From Crocodylus rhombifer (Eukaryota; Chordata; Crocodylia; Crocodylidae), in NCBI GenBank assembly GCA_038503035.1, contig JAVSML010000998.1:1-64000 (forward strand): DNA of 64,000 bases. The letters run 5' to 3'. The translations under genes and the position numbers were made by a program. The notes under the pieces are model-generated. The model was not told the origin of the DNA. It searched no databases and saw only the letters and a list, made by a program, of their open reading frames with translations. The first letter of the stretch is position 1. Each line of letters begins with the position of its first letter. Shown piece after piece: positions 42,935-55,394 of the stretch.

Positions 42935-43221
42935 ATTTATCAATTTCAAAATACAGAAAAGCTCTTAATCTGTTAATTCTCAAAAGCTGAAATTTCATGA
43001 GAATTTTTCCTCATATACCCCTGTATTCAACATCATAGTGTATATCAATAATAAATGTCAATTAAAATTTCCTGCTTCTTGGTATTGCAAGTTAAACCTT
43101 GAAATAAAAGCCTATCATATATTCTTACTGTATACAAGGAGAGGAAATAAGTCTAGAAGCCTAAACACTATCTGGTAATTAGGTACAACATAGTTTCTTC
43201 CAGGGTTTGACTTAAATTTCA
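42935..43221. other. AT-rich non-coding sequence
   Basis: Nothing is recognised here. Confidence 0.4.
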
Positions 43222-43345
43222 TAGAATCATAGAAAAATTGGGTTAGAAGGAACCTCCAGTGGTCATCAAATCCAACCCCCTGCTCAAAGCAGGACCAGCC
43301 CCAGTTAGATCATTCCAGCCAGGAGCTGGAATTTCGCCTGGAGCT
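43222..43345 (-). mobile_element. CR1 LINE tail, reverse strand
   Basis: Plus-strand tcatagaatcatagaaaaat, aatccaaccccctgctcaaa and gttagatcattccagccagg form the inverted CR1 3' terminus, including the start of the terminal short repeat. Only about 120 bases remain. Confidence 0.9.
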
Positions 43346-45459
43346 TCACATTTCACTCTGAAACTCCCATCTTTTATATTTTTTAAGCCATCATTTGAAC
43401 ATAATATAAAAAGTTAACACACCTGAATAGCATAATTATTGAACATCTTCTCCGACTAAAAAATTTCAATGTTTAAATGTATACATGTCTCAAGACCATT
43501 TCCCTTGCAGTCTATCAAGTAATGAAGAAATGTCACTAAATTTTTTTTGGAGCTTTGTTTTGTTTTGAAGTGATGCACTCCAATGTGATAATTTTTCCAG
43601 GTTCTGTTGTCATCTCCCCAACATATTGCCTGATTGATCCAGCATTTTGTTTTTTAAAAAAAACAGATAAAAACCAAAAAAAAAACATGTAGGGACACTT
43701 TACGAGCCATGAAAACAGTGTGTTCAGGAAGTTAGCTTACAGAGTGAAGGTCCATGGTACTTGGAACACTGCTAACTACACAAATAGACTTTTATCTCAA
43801 CTGTCCCATACTCATCATTGGTGTTAAAGCCCAGATCCAAAAAGCATGCCTACCTCCTATTTTGGGCAGAATCTGAGGTTTATTGTCTATCAGTAGTCCT
43901 TCCACTAATTTGTGAGATAACTGAATGTATTTTTTCCTATATAGCTTAACTAAACAAAGTCCTTAGGAAATTTGGTAAAGAAAAATGTATTAAAAAACTA
44001 TTTGTCTGGCCTGGACAAAGCACTGATCACATTTGTTTTCTGCTACAGCAATACAGAAAGCTAGTTTTAAAATGTATCCACTATTTAATAATAGACTCAT
44101 TTCCATGGCTTGACCTTGTATATGCAGCTTTGTGCAAATTTTTATTGCCAGTTGAAAACTCTTACATGCTGGAAATGCTAATGAAAATGCCAAGAAACAG
44201 TGACTTATGGCTTGTAATACAGTTGTCATAAAAGAGGATAACTTCTGGCTAGTAACACAAAAACATTTTATTTCACTGGGAGGTAATGTACAGATGCTTG
44301 TTAAAGCACATGGTGTACCTTCCAATTTTATTCTGACCTGACACACTGCCTAATTCTCTACTATTTATGCAGCAAATAAGACTGTAGTGGTGGCTACCAT
44401 AGATACTGAGCACAGCTTCCTGAAGCAAATCAATTGGAAAGCATAGAAAAAAGACTTAAAAATCTTTTGGAACCATCTTTACATCCACTGCAGAACAAAT
44501 ACGTTAATGTTTGAGCCTTAGCAAAGAATCAGTATATCCCATCTCCATTATCTTTGGATATCTTTGTTCCCTTCTATGTAACTGATACAGAACCTGGATA
44601 AAATAACCCAGAAAAAATGCTCCAAATTCTAACATAGCCTAAATTACACAGTAATTACTGATCAGCAGCAGCAGCTTACTATGGATCAACAAGTACTCTG
44701 GTTCAGAAATGTTCAAAGGATTTAAAAGTTGATCTAAGCCAAAGATACATTTTAATGAGGTGTCCTTCATACCTTACCTAGTGTGTAGTAGGTAGACAAT
44801 TGCGTAGGAAAAGATGTTTGAAGTGTACTACTCCTAAAAGGTAGAATTATTGAGGTTGAGTATTAATGAAGCATTTGGTAGCATGCATTTAACTGTATAT
44901 CATTCTGCTTTGAGTGACTCTATGAGAGTGATGAGCATAAAAGAGTAGTTTACTGTGGATCAGAAATCTTGAAAGGATAGAATAGTTGATCCAGTTAGGC
45001 CACCACATAGTGTACTTTTGCATTTCTGTATACATTTGCTGTGCACCTGGCCAGAAAGTCATAGAGCAATCATTTATTCACAAGGCCCTTAGTGATCTAT
45101 TGAGATTGTCTGAGAATCAAATGCACCTCATCTATAAAGACAGATGGCCATGCCTACCAATACCTAGACTGAATTCCCACATACAGTTAAGCCTCTGTGA
45201 TGGCAATAGTTGGTGATTATTATTACAACTGCTGCAGGTAGAGTTATAATAATTTTTTTCATCTGTAAAGTTTCAGTTCTGCCAAAGGGTTCTCATAGCA
45301 CTGTCCTCTGTAATGCCAAATTGGTTAATATCTGAAGCTGATTTCAGCACCTATTATATTACCGAAGGGAACACAATTCCTACAAAGTCTCCATCAGTTT
45401 TTTAGACGTAAAAAATTGGCTTCCTGACAATCATTGAGATGAATCACTGTGCTCTAATG
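43346..45459. other. AT-rich non-coding sequence
   Basis: There are 2.1 kb without a recognised gene, RNA or repeat. A reverse-strand frame of 118 codons (43990-44346) has no domain, no ATG context of note and an ordinary composition, so I treat it as chance. Confidence 0.45.
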
Positions 45460-45775
45460 AAGCTAGGCCATTTTTACACATGAAAGCACTGCAGCGCTGG
45501 TCACTTTGAAAAGCACCCAGCACTGAAATCCTTACAGTTGTATAAGCAGCGAAATGCACATCAGTCCTGAGAAAATGGTGGTGGTGTGGTTTTGAACTAA
45601 ACCACACAGAAGGTGCTTTATTTCAAAAGCACACCACTGCCATTTTCTGCACACTGACATGCATTTTGCCACATATACAACTGCACGCAACTCAGCGCAG
45701 TGTGAGTCAGCTCACATGCCAAGCAGACTTGATTGAGTGTGGATTAATCGAGTCCGCTCCAAAGCAGCATATCTC
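45460..45775. mobile_element. Long imperfect palindrome, MITE-like
   Basis: The left half (tacacatgaaagcactgcag, gcgaaatgcacatcag, aaaatggtggtggtgtgg) is present inverted in the right half (caccactgccattttc, acatgcattttgcc, tcagctcacatgcc), centred near 45602. The match is loose outside the centre. The layout is that of a decayed MITE of about 300 bp. Confidence 0.6.
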
Positions 45776-46620
45776 CAGTGGATCACAGGACAAAAAGTAT
45801 GTTTATAAATGTAGCAGTTCTTTCATAAACTACTAATGATGAAAAAAGATCTTTGACTGGAAAGAGAAGAGATAGCGGGCGCTGATAGATGACACTTTAA
45901 AGCTGGTTTAAAGTGAGTTAAATGCCTTTTGCACCACTTCAATGGCAATGCTGTTTGCAGATTTGGTGGTGTATTGTGAGTTAGTTCCTGCCGCTGTCGC
46001 ACATTCAGCGGCATAATGCGCGTTAAATGACTTTGGGAAGCATCAAATGACTTTGGCATGCTAAAAAGTAGAACACCTTCGAGGAGTTTTAGTTCCTTCC
46101 CCAACAGCTGTGGAGGGAAGCATCGGGCTCTGTGCATCTCAGGGGATGTGCAGGCAGACAGTGCAGGCCGCCTAGCAGCAGCCTGGGAAGGCAGGCTCCA
46201 CGGAAGGAAAAAAGAAAAAAAAGCAGCAAGCCTGATCTTCCTGCCCCTCCCCCCCGGAGCCTGCCGGCCTGAGCTGCACAGGGGTGCAGTGCTTCCCTTC
46301 ACAGGTGCATTGCCCCCTGGGACTGCCCGAGCCAGGAGCCTGCGGGTATGTGCTGCCTGGGGGGGGGCCCACTGCCACAGAGGGAAGCAGCACCCCCACC
46401 CTGCAGCTCAGGGACTGCTCTGCCCTCCAGCAGCTTGCTCTCCCCTCCCTGCTACTGGAGAGGCAGGTAAAGATTGGGTTTCAACATCCGTGTACACAAC
46501 ACAGGAGTTTACTTTGCCCTAAATTGAAGCAGTGTTTTTAAAAAAAACCCACTTTAATTTAGGGAGAATTAAAGACCCGTGTCCTGTACAAATACCCAGG
46601 GTTAACAATTTGCAAACCCA
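45776..46620. mobile_element. GC-rich element with inverted ends, possible DNA transposon
   Basis: Between AT-rich flanks lies a block with an AT-rich head (atagatgacactttaaagc, about 45886), a GC-rich core (46080-46480) and a tail (aattaaagacccgtgtcct, about 46567) that partly mirrors the head. A chance frame of 159 codons on the reverse strand and one of 154 on the forward strand overlap in the GC-rich core without domains. The CpG content (agcgggcgctg, gcggcataatgcgcg) is high for this window. The ends are not exact enough to name a superfamily. Confidence 0.4.
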
Positions 46621-47424
46621 CAGGACAGCGGAAGTTATGGTGGTTACCAGATTAAGCTGGGTTTCTTAAACCTCTTGCTTTAATAAAAAATTTCTCCTCA
46701 CATGCAGGGGTCAGAAAGGTTAGGACAGAGATGCTGTGCTCATGGAGGAATACCTTTAGGGTACAGACAAAAGAATGTGCTAATCAGTCCTATAGCCTCA
46801 GTTGCAACAGAGCCCAGACAGGGAAACAGCTGGAGCTCTGCTGGCAACTGGGGCCATGACAGAGCTTCCCCTGTTTGCTTTCCCTCATCAAATGATCTAC
46901 AGAACTGGGCAGGAGTTCAGACAGTTCTGCCGGCTGTCATGGATATAACAAGAGCAGGGTCTTAGCATGGCTTCCTGACTGTTTGCCACCGAGCACTGCA
47001 TCAGAAAGGCAGTCAATCTCCCTTCCTCCCTCCCGCTGGAGGGAGAGTAGAGGACTGTGGGGTACTGGGAGTCCTAAACAATCCTGTAGTACTGTATGAA
47101 TTTATACCGATGTTACACATACTGCTGGTTGAACATTCCTGTTTTAAAGTACTACAATTCTGTTGCACTTCCAGCATCTTTGTGGCGGTGCAAACAGCTA
47201 GAATGGCAGTAAGCTTGCTTTTGTAGCACTGCAAGGGCATATTTAGCATTACAAATGTAGAGCCTGTATATAGATAAAATGTCCACATAACTGAACACAT
47301 CTTAAAGGTTACAACAACAAAATATACACATTACCCATGAAATTTAAGTACTCCTGCATTACATTATGACCAAAGTCAAAGGATATATAGAATCACATTC
47401 TGAAATTGTACAGTGAATGCAGGG
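46621..47424. other. Non-coding sequence, nothing recognised
   Basis: No gene is seen. Small frames on both strands have no domain. Confidence 0.4.
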
Positions 47425-47570
47425 GGTGTTAGTTATAGCCACATTGGTCTAAAGACATAAGTAGACAAGGTTCTTTGCATAAATGTGTTCTTTTATTAGA
47501 CCAACTAAATAGTTGGACAAAATTTTTCTTTACAGCTTTCAGGCACAAACACTCTTCTGTAGTGTACTGC
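47425..47570 (-). repeat. Reptile repeat with 'ttggtctaataaaag' tail, reverse strand
   Basis: On the reverse strand gtgtttgtgcctgaaagctg, caactatttagttggtctaa and taaaagaacacattt, then ccttgtctacttatgtc, form a pattern I recall as abundant in crocodilian DNA. A forward copy is at 61999-62100. It looks like the 3' portion of a SINE or LINE, but I cannot name the family. Confidence 0.6.
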
Positions 47571-48767
47571 TGTAGCTACTAGATGGCACTCTTTCTTATT
47601 AGTATTCAGTCAGGATAACATTAGTTCTTGAAATCTACATTATATGATATTAATCTTCAAAATAAATAAAATGCCTTATTCAAAAGAGAAAACAAATCCC
47701 TTCAGTTTTTCACCTTTTTTGCACTTTATTTTTTAAAAATCAGGTTTATCTTGCTTACCACTCTGTTCTGAAAGCTCACACATCTCTCTTAAACATATAA
47801 ATTAGTGACTCTCTCTTGGCGTTTTAAATCCAGCAGTGCACTACTTGGGCAGATGGGGAAACAGCAGCATTGTACCCAAGCAATACCAGCCAGAGAAATT
47901 CTACCTGCAAAGGACAAAGATAAACAGGAGAACTGCAGGGAATATTATTTTAATGGAAATATTGCATCCTTTTAAAAGGTGTAACCTGCCCTTTTCCACT
48001 GTATTAATGATCATAAAGCAAATATAAAGAATCAGAGTAACATCATGTTGTCCAATCTTAAACACAGAAACATTAGAATAATAATAATTTAAAAACACAG
48101 CAGTATTACTACCTCCTTTAATGTTATTCCAATTCTCATGATATTCACTGAAGTGTTTTGGATAAGACCCAAGTTAAGAGCCAGGGGATATATAGCAAAA
48201 CTGATTTTTTTATCTTAAGAGGATATTTCTAACCTGCCTGGTTGAAAAAATAAGCTTGAACATATTACCCTGTACTCTAGGGACTATACATACTAAAGGT
48301 AAATAACACACATACATACATACACACACCTACTCGCACCTGATTTTTTAAAAATATTGATTTATTTAAATGCAATACAAATATATATGTATCAACAATA
48401 CATCTCAACCTGAGCTGTGTCACAAACAATAAGCAATAAAAGGAAAAAGGAAAACAAAGTGAAGGAGGAGCAAGAGAGGAGGGTCAGAAGAAGTAGAGTA
48501 CTACAATTGCAATGTGCAATCTAGCTACCAAAATAATCCATCAATTCCTTCTAAGTTGTACTAAACTTTTTGAAACAGTTAAACTTGCTAAACCTGACTC
48601 TTTCATTAGATGCCAGCTATACTATTCCAGATTCTGGCCTTTGAAAGTGTCCTACTTTTCCAATGAAACAACATAATACTGAGTGTTACTAGAAGGTCTG
48701 CTGTAGGACTGTTATTTGGGAAACATTCAGTCTGAGTTTCTTCAGACATACCCAAGAATACACATAG
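47571..48767. other. AT-rich non-coding sequence with a CA/CATA run
   Basis: No gene is recognised. A CA/CATA microsatellite lies at 48306-48330. The word agctactagatggcactct near 47575 is a common amniote repeat word but is too short to call. Confidence 0.4.
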
Positions 48768-48812
48768 GCTTTTTCTGCCTTAAAAAGCCTAAGGCAGAAT
48801 TGCCCTAGGCTT
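48768..48812. other. Small hairpin at the edge of the tandem array
   Basis: The words ttctgcctt and aaggcagaa form a perfect 9 bp stem around a short loop, just left of the GC-rich tandem array. Confidence 0.5.
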
Positions 48813-49520
48813 TTGGGAGCAAACAGAACAGATGTTCACCCTTCAGTGGGGGAGGGCACAAAGTTGCCTGCACTAGCCAAGGCCAGCAGCTTATGGGTGC
48901 TGACCCACTCTCCCCCTGGGCTGCCAGAGATTGCTGAGTGCTGCTTAGACCGTGATAGGAGTCTCCAGCCTGGTCTGCTCCCTGTCACCATGTTGGCTCC
49001 CTGGGGGCATGTGGGTCTCTCAGCAGACTCCCGCACTGAGAGACCCCATGCCTTCCAGGAGCCAGCACAGTGCCAGGGAGCCAGTCGGACTGCAGATGCC
49101 TGTCACTGACACTAAGTGCTAATGGGGGAGAAGGGGAGCTTAGCCCTGCCCAGTCATGTGCTGGCTCCCGGGGCACATGAAGGATCTCTTGGTGGGTGTG
49201 CAGGAGCCCAATGAGAGACCCCCATGGCCTGCTAGGAGAAGGCACAGTGGCAGGGAGCCATGCAGAAGCCTATCGCTAAGCTGACTGCTGACAGAGAAGG
49301 GAGGAAAGGGGGGCTCAGCTCCCTGGCACTGTGCCTATTCTTGGGGGCATGGGGGTTTCTGTGGGCTCCTGTACACCCACCCAGGGACCCCCATGTCCCA
49401 CAGCTGCTAGCACAGTGCCAGAGAGCCAGGCAAAGCTGAACCCCCATTCCCACCCCACCCCATCAGCAGTCAACATCAGTGACAGGCATCTGCAGCCCAC
49501 ATGGCTCCCTGTGAGGAGGG
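48813..49520. repeat. Decayed GC-rich tandem array, unit about 175 bp
   Basis: The words tggctccctgggggcatg (about 48993), tggctcccggggcacatga (about 49164) and attcttgggggcatggggg (about 49338) recur about 173-177 bases apart, each followed by a gagagacc or ggggtttct word and a cacagtgccagggagcc or inverted form. Three units are visible and each contains its own inverted part (for example gtgggtctctcag with ctgagagacccca). Overlapping frames of 60-98 codons on both strands are by-products. This may be a minisatellite or the core of a larger element. Confidence 0.6.
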
Positions 49521-52500
49521 GCTAGCCAGGGCCCACAAAGATGCCAGTGGACAGCAACCTACCTATATTCGTGAGCAGACCTGGTACTGAAGTTGAATGC
49601 ACAAGTCTAATCTAGGTCAATTAAATCTGATACCACATTGATATAAGTTTAAAGGGAGCCCAGTGGAGAAGAAAAATGATTTTTGTTGCATGAGGTCAAG
49701 TCTAAGAGCAATTGTCAATGTTTGAATATTGTGAATTGCTGATTTTCTGTGAGATTGTCATCTGAGAATCTGCATTCAGTCTGTATCAGATCTGTTATAT
49801 AAAATTATATATTCATAGTGTGATGACAAAGGATGGGAAGGAGAAATGGATTTCAAAGCAAAACATATCTGGAGTATTTGTTATACCTAAAGCCTTAGGA
49901 ACCTTTCTAATACCTAGTGCAATCACATATATTGCTATTCAACTGCTTGTGGAAGGTCAGATTCATCAAATAACTCAGAAAAGGCCTGAATATGATTTCC
50001 TCTTAGAGGCTGTCCCACATGCATAATAGCCTTAGTCATTGCTTTCTCCACAGCAGTCTGTGGGACCCATACTACAAAAAGGGATTGCTCCATATAGAGG
50101 CCTTCTGATAAAATGAAGGGTGAAACTTCAGTGAGTTTGCCAATTTTTTCCAAGCATGTCTCACCGCAAAAAGTGTAGGAATTAGAGAGTTAGAAAGATG
50201 GTGATAAGTAGAATTCATAAGAGTTGATAATGAAAAGGGAAACATAAGTGCCTGTTTAATTTCCACCCTTGCAGGAAAGTTCTCAGTTATTTTATTCATC
50301 CAGTACAGTATCTACTTGCCTGACTTACTAAGATGGTATTGTGATAGTGTCAGGGGTGTGGAAAACACCATTTCAATTAGTAGGTGCATCTTTTTTGATG
50401 AATGTCAAGCCCTTTTATCTTCTTCCCATAGAAAGCTGTTGAACATTTGGTGGATTTTAAAAAATAGGACTGGGGGATTATAACAGGGAGGTTATGTAAT
50501 AGGTAAATTAGACAAAGCAAGACTTTTTAAAAAAACATTAACATATCCCCACAAAAGTATTGCTGAACTGTTCCATTTGTTCAGAACCTATAATAGTACA
50601 TTGAGAATCATCTGAAATTACAGCTCCTTTTTAAGAAAGCTTCCTCATGATTCTTGAATGCTTGTTTGGCAATTTTATGCAACAATATTACCTATATCTG
50701 CTTCACTGTAGAGCCTAGAACTTTCCTCATTTCCCAACTAGCTTCTTTTAGAGTTATAGAAACATTTTGGAACTGGAAAGCAGCTACTGCTAGGTATGCC
50801 AAGCTAGCCATCCATTTTGTCTCTGAGCAGCAGAGCTCATATGTCCATGCCGGCCTGCCCATTTTCTCATTTTAGTATGGGATGCAGAGTGAGAAGCCTT
50901 CCTATGGACTTGTGAACCTCTGCCAAGCATAGCCAGACACAGCACCATAAATGGAGTCTGAAACTACAATTTATAACAGGCAAAGTGGCTGATGGATGCT
51001 TTAAGTGTGTGTGTCAGTTCTGTTCTACTGTTTCTACACTTGTATCACTGTTTGCTAGAGACGCTGTCAATGTCAAAGCTGCGTGTTCAAAGCTAAATAT
51101 CATGAGATTGATTCCCTACGGTTCATTCATGGCTGTGCAGCTAAGTAGTTACAGGCCATTACAAAACAATCATTCATAACATCAGTAGCAGGGAAATTAG
51201 TTCTCACAATTCAAGAAAATCTCTCTCTTTTAACATTAGCTTCATAGGGCTGGGGACATTTTGTGGTAATCTAGCTCTAGTGAAATGTGTAGGATTTCTT
51301 GACTGAAATGACTAGCTAAATAATATGTTGCATTTTTAGGATATTTCTCTTTCTCCAGAAATGTTAATTTGGTTCAGCTGATACAGTTTTTCTATTGCTG
51401 AGATCAATATGTTTAGGGGTGTGATGACATTTCTTTCTCATGCAGAAGTGACTTAAGTCATGTTGGACATGGCAAGTGAACACAGAGAACAAGGGGGCAA
51501 TGAGTAGGGATGTTTGCTGTATTGGACACTACATGCTGCATGGAATACTACACAACAAGGTTGCAGTAGAAATATCACTGCTATAGTACTGATTTGAGAT
51601 GCCATCAATACTCTCACATATTCGTTTTCATTTGAAGAGGGTATAGCTTGGCTATAGGTATCAAAAAAGAGAAAACATATATTCACCTAAGCTTGATTAA
51701 TACAAATGGAAAAGGAGGTTTATTTCAAAGGCCTGTTTAACCAAATGAAGGACTATAATTGATTGTGACGACCTCTGGATTAAATCCCCAGGTTTATAAA
51801 ACTGGAAATGGCATAACTAACGTTCTTGTTTCCTAGTATCTGCTCTCTGGGAGACCCCAGACCTGATTCTTTAGAGAAAAAAAATTGCATAGCCATGTAC
51901 AAAGAAATAGCTGAAGAAAATTTTTTCAATATAAAATTTTAATTGAATAGTATTTCTTCAAAACTTACATGCTGAAGGGCAAGGGCAGGGAAGGGAAGAT
52001 GTTCTCAGGATCATCAAAGGTATGTCTTTGAAGAAAGTCTTTTATCTTATTGGTCAAATCTTCATGCATTGCCTAAAGCCCTTTTAAATTCCATAATAAT
52101 TACCCACTTTCTTCTTCAGTGTCATCTGTTAGAATAATCTATATTATTCATAAAATCTCAAGAAAGGCTGTGGTAATTAATCTGAATAAAGGGGAGTGAT
52201 TCAGATGCTCTTATTTTGTTCCAGCAGCCTGAAGTTCCAAAAATATCCTTTTATAAGTCCAAAAGAAACCTTGTCAATAGCATTCTTAATTCAGAGCATA
52301 TGGTAATGAACTCTTTGTTCATAGGTAAAAATAAGCAGAGTCCTTTTTCATTCCACACTGCCCTTCAGTCTGGCAATTTCCTCATGTAAGTTACTTGGCA
52401 TTAAGCATGGAGAACATTGTAATTTAAAAAAAATTAGAACCTGGAGGGACTGATGAGCAAGGCTCAAAATTACGTTTTGAAATGGACCTGAGTGCCTCAG

Positions 52501-53798
52501 TCTAAAAATCAGGCTGTATTCCCACAAGGACAGATATGTTCACATATGTTGTAATAGCTATTTCTTTTGAATCATATTTCCTAGAATATGGAAGACTAAC
52601 CACTGGGTCATGCTCTCCAGGATTGCTTAATTTATCTTTTGTTGAACCAGTTCTTGGCTACCTAAGAATGCATGATATGGCATATAGAGAAAGAACAGGA
52701 ACACTAATAACTAATCATAAATATCATAAAAAATACCCAGAAGTTTGGATGCTTTCCTGAACTTCTTGATACTACAAAATGTGAAAGATTTCCAGCACTC
52801 CTTAATTCAGCACAGTGAAAATGCAGAAGAATGAGTATTTCAGTGCTTCCATTTCTGAATAGACCAGTCTAGCTAGTTCTTGAACTTGTACAATCATGTG
52901 TGAAATGAAAAAACCAAGGGGTATTTGGACTTCAGAGAAAGGAACAGTTCAAGGTGACCTCTAGGTTGCAGGCAAATTTTCTGGAAAAGCATAGATTTTT
53001 GTTTCTGGCTGCCTCAGGTTTGGCTTGGCAAACCTGAATGTTTTTCTTGTTCTGAGTATTGTGTAACTCATACTGGAAAGTCAAATATTTTCTTCTTTTA
53101 TAATGATCTCTAGAAATGCCTACCAACAGCAAAAGATACAGGACACAACAATGAAAAGCAAATGCTGCAAGAATCATTCTTTCAACACAAATATGACTCA
53201 GTCTTCCAAGAGATATTTTTCTAGTGCAGTCTTCTAACAGAAAATTAGCAACTGGAGTTACATGGTATTTGCATTATTAATGTCAAACTTCATAAAACAC
53301 TAGAGGCAAATCTCATTAACTGTAATCAAGGTACAAAGTACAGAAAAGAAGGTATTATGGGTTGTCCAGGAATTCATGGTCTTAAACTAAGTCTCTCTGG
53401 GATTGTACAAGAGTCAAAATGCTATTCTTAGTTACCTGGGCTTAATTCTGGAAGAAATCCAGAGCCTTTTGTGGCATTTCTCTGATTTTCACTCTGATTT
53501 ACACTGAGGAAATAAACATTTGGTAACATGGAGCATAGAAAGAAACATGCTATGGCAAGGGACTACCTCAGGATTTTTTTTTAATTTATCCTCTTATTTT
53601 CCTTTCTAAATTGAGGATGCATAGAGATGCACAGTCAGTAAATGATTTGATCTCTCACTCTTCCATGTCTTTTTCTGTTTTCTTCCTTTTTCACTATTTT
53701 ATTTAGAGCTGACTTCTTGCTGATAACTCTGAACTCTGTACTTTGAGCTGTACTTTATTAGTGATAAGACTCTAAAGTAGAGCAAGAAGTGCCATATA
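49521..53798. other. Long AT-rich non-coding stretch
   Basis: There are 4.3 kb without a recognised gene, structural RNA or clear mobile element. Frames reach only 86 codons and lack domains. The part 50745-50785 (gttatagaaacattttggaac) hints at a CR1-like tail on the reverse strand but is too short. Confidence 0.45.
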
Positions 53799-53867
53799 TT
53801 CTTGCATACAACATGAGCGTGTTCTCCCGCCAAAAACGGCTGCTGTTGTGCAACTTATATGCAAGAA
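53799..53867. repeat. Small inverted repeat with CpG-bearing loop
   Basis: TTCTTGCATA (53799-53808) is mirrored exactly at 53858-53867. The 49 bases between contain gcgtgttctcccgcc and cggctgctgttg. The match continues only loosely inward. It may be the end of a DNA transposon or a self-complementary MITE core. Confidence 0.5.
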
Positions 53868-55013
53868 GTTTCTGCCACTTACCACATAAAAGTTAAAGTA
53901 AAATCTGTGTAGCTTCACAGGAAACAAAACAAAGGGCAGGCTAGTCTCCCTAGCTACTGCTACTCAGTTACTAGCTAAAAGGAAAGATATTATTTCTTCA
54001 TTCCGCCTTTCAAAACCAAGGTTTATATTGAGTCCTGGGTGTGCCATCCCAGTATGTCTAGGATTTGTCCCAGTTTAACCAATTCAGGAAAGAATCATGT
54101 CTCTGGTTTTGGTTCGGGTGATGGTCAGTCTAAATTAGATGCTCAGGAAGAAGGAGCTAAAGGGAATATGTCTATTTCTTTGGATGAGTCTTCCTCTCCC
54201 ATGAGTGATGGGTTAACAAGATTCAAAGTTTTGCAAATGAATTAGTTTCTACTGTTAGAAATCAGTGAACCTATACTTATTTGTCATTTTGACATAAGTT
54301 CTGTTGCTCATAAACAGTGATGCACAAATCTGTGTACAGATATTTCAGCTATGTCATTATAGCCCTGTCAGGTGGAACAGGTCCCTTTTCATCTGCCTAC
54401 TGAATACTCCCACTTAGACCTGTTTTTTCAGATGCCCTGGGACCTGGTGGCATTCTGGTAGTTTATGACCCTTCAGGGTGAGAATGAGGCCAGCTGATTA
54501 ATTTTTTAACAGACTCAGCACACCAACTTTACTGAGTTAAAATTTTGTCACAGCTTATTGCATTGCCCACTTGCTATTTCATTCACTGTCTCATACTACA
54601 GCTACACTGTAACCACAATTTGTAATCAAAGCCACAGAGACAAAAAACCACAATGTGCTTCAACCCATGTCTGGACCGTAGGACTCACCTTGCACTCACC
54701 TGGACTCACCTGCAGAATGAAGGTCTGTTTAGATTTGGCACTCTAGATCTGGTCGTCTTAACATTAGGATGCTGAAGCAGGTGCCATTCACTGCCACATG
54801 GATCAGGCTTTGCCTCAGTCAAGAAGTTCTTTATTGTTTGTTTCCAAATAGTCATGAAAAGTTATCAGTGTGTAGCCGAAGAATAACTACTTAAATATTA
54901 TAGAAAAAAAAGATAATTGCCCCAAGTCTGACAAAAACCTGCAGTTGAAAAAGGTTATGTTAGCAGATCACCTTTGTCTGAAGCAGAATCAAAATGCACC
55001 TGGACAAGCCATC
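53868..55013. other. Non-coding sequence, nothing recognised
   Basis: No gene is recognised. The word cacctggactcacctg with neighbouring cactcacctgg near 54685-54715 is a tiny local duplication. Confidence 0.4.
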
Positions 55014-55327
55014 TGTAGCAGGGCACTAAGACATGCCCGCTCCTTAAGGCTGAAGATGCCTGGCCAGCCAAACAGAGCTTCCCAGCTGCAGTTTTCCAGG
55101 GCAACATCCTAAGGGAGTAATTGGCTACATGTGCCGACATCATCTGACTGGCAGGAGGCAGGCTTCTAGCATCTATAAGCCCAGGCTGTAGGTAGCAGAC
55201 ATATTCTTTCTCTGGCAACTGGCAGGGAAGGAGCTCTTGCCTGCTGAAGCGCTTGAGACCTGGGGCTGCCTGTTGCCTAGCTCTCCCAGTATTGCCTACT
55301 CTGCTATCTAGGTACTTCATGACTACA
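55014..55327 (+). mobile_element. LTR fragment, family B
   Basis: It starts tgtagcagggcactaaga and aligns in order with the reverse strand of the LTR at 35507-36333. Shared words are tgtagca, cactaag, ctgactgg followed by an agg-rich run, a TATA-like catctataagccc (there catttaaacccc), and gggaaggagctct. Similarity is lost after about 200 bases; the later part to gactaca (55327) is not matched, so the 3' end is uncertain. No target duplication is seen. A reverse-strand frame of 121 codons covering it is a shadow of this composition. Confidence 0.6.
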
Positions 55328-55394
55328 GTGAGTCTTCCAGGTACCTAGAGTAGGGACATGTTACTCTGAGTGGAAGTTTGTCCCCTTAAAGAGG
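55328..55394. other. Short spacer
   Basis: This spacer of about 70 bases between the LTR fragment and the CR1 copy has no recognised content. Confidence 0.4.

Noticed and set aside
43990..44346. Reverse-strand frame of 118 codons in AT-rich DNA
   Set aside because: No domain, no splice context and no conservation evidence; length is within chance for 64 kb in six frames.
45823..46522. Overlapping 159- and 154-codon frames on opposite strands
   Set aside because: Both come from one GC-rich repeat-like block; neither has a recognisable domain and the overlap on both strands points to composition.
45460..46620. CpG-island promoter of a gene
   Set aside because: The GC-rich part is flanked by inverted, MITE-like sequence and no exon or transcript-like structure follows on either side.
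48813..49520. CRISPR-like array
   Set aside because: Units of about 175 bp are diverged throughout with no short exact repeat and spacer pattern, and the DNA is vertebrate.
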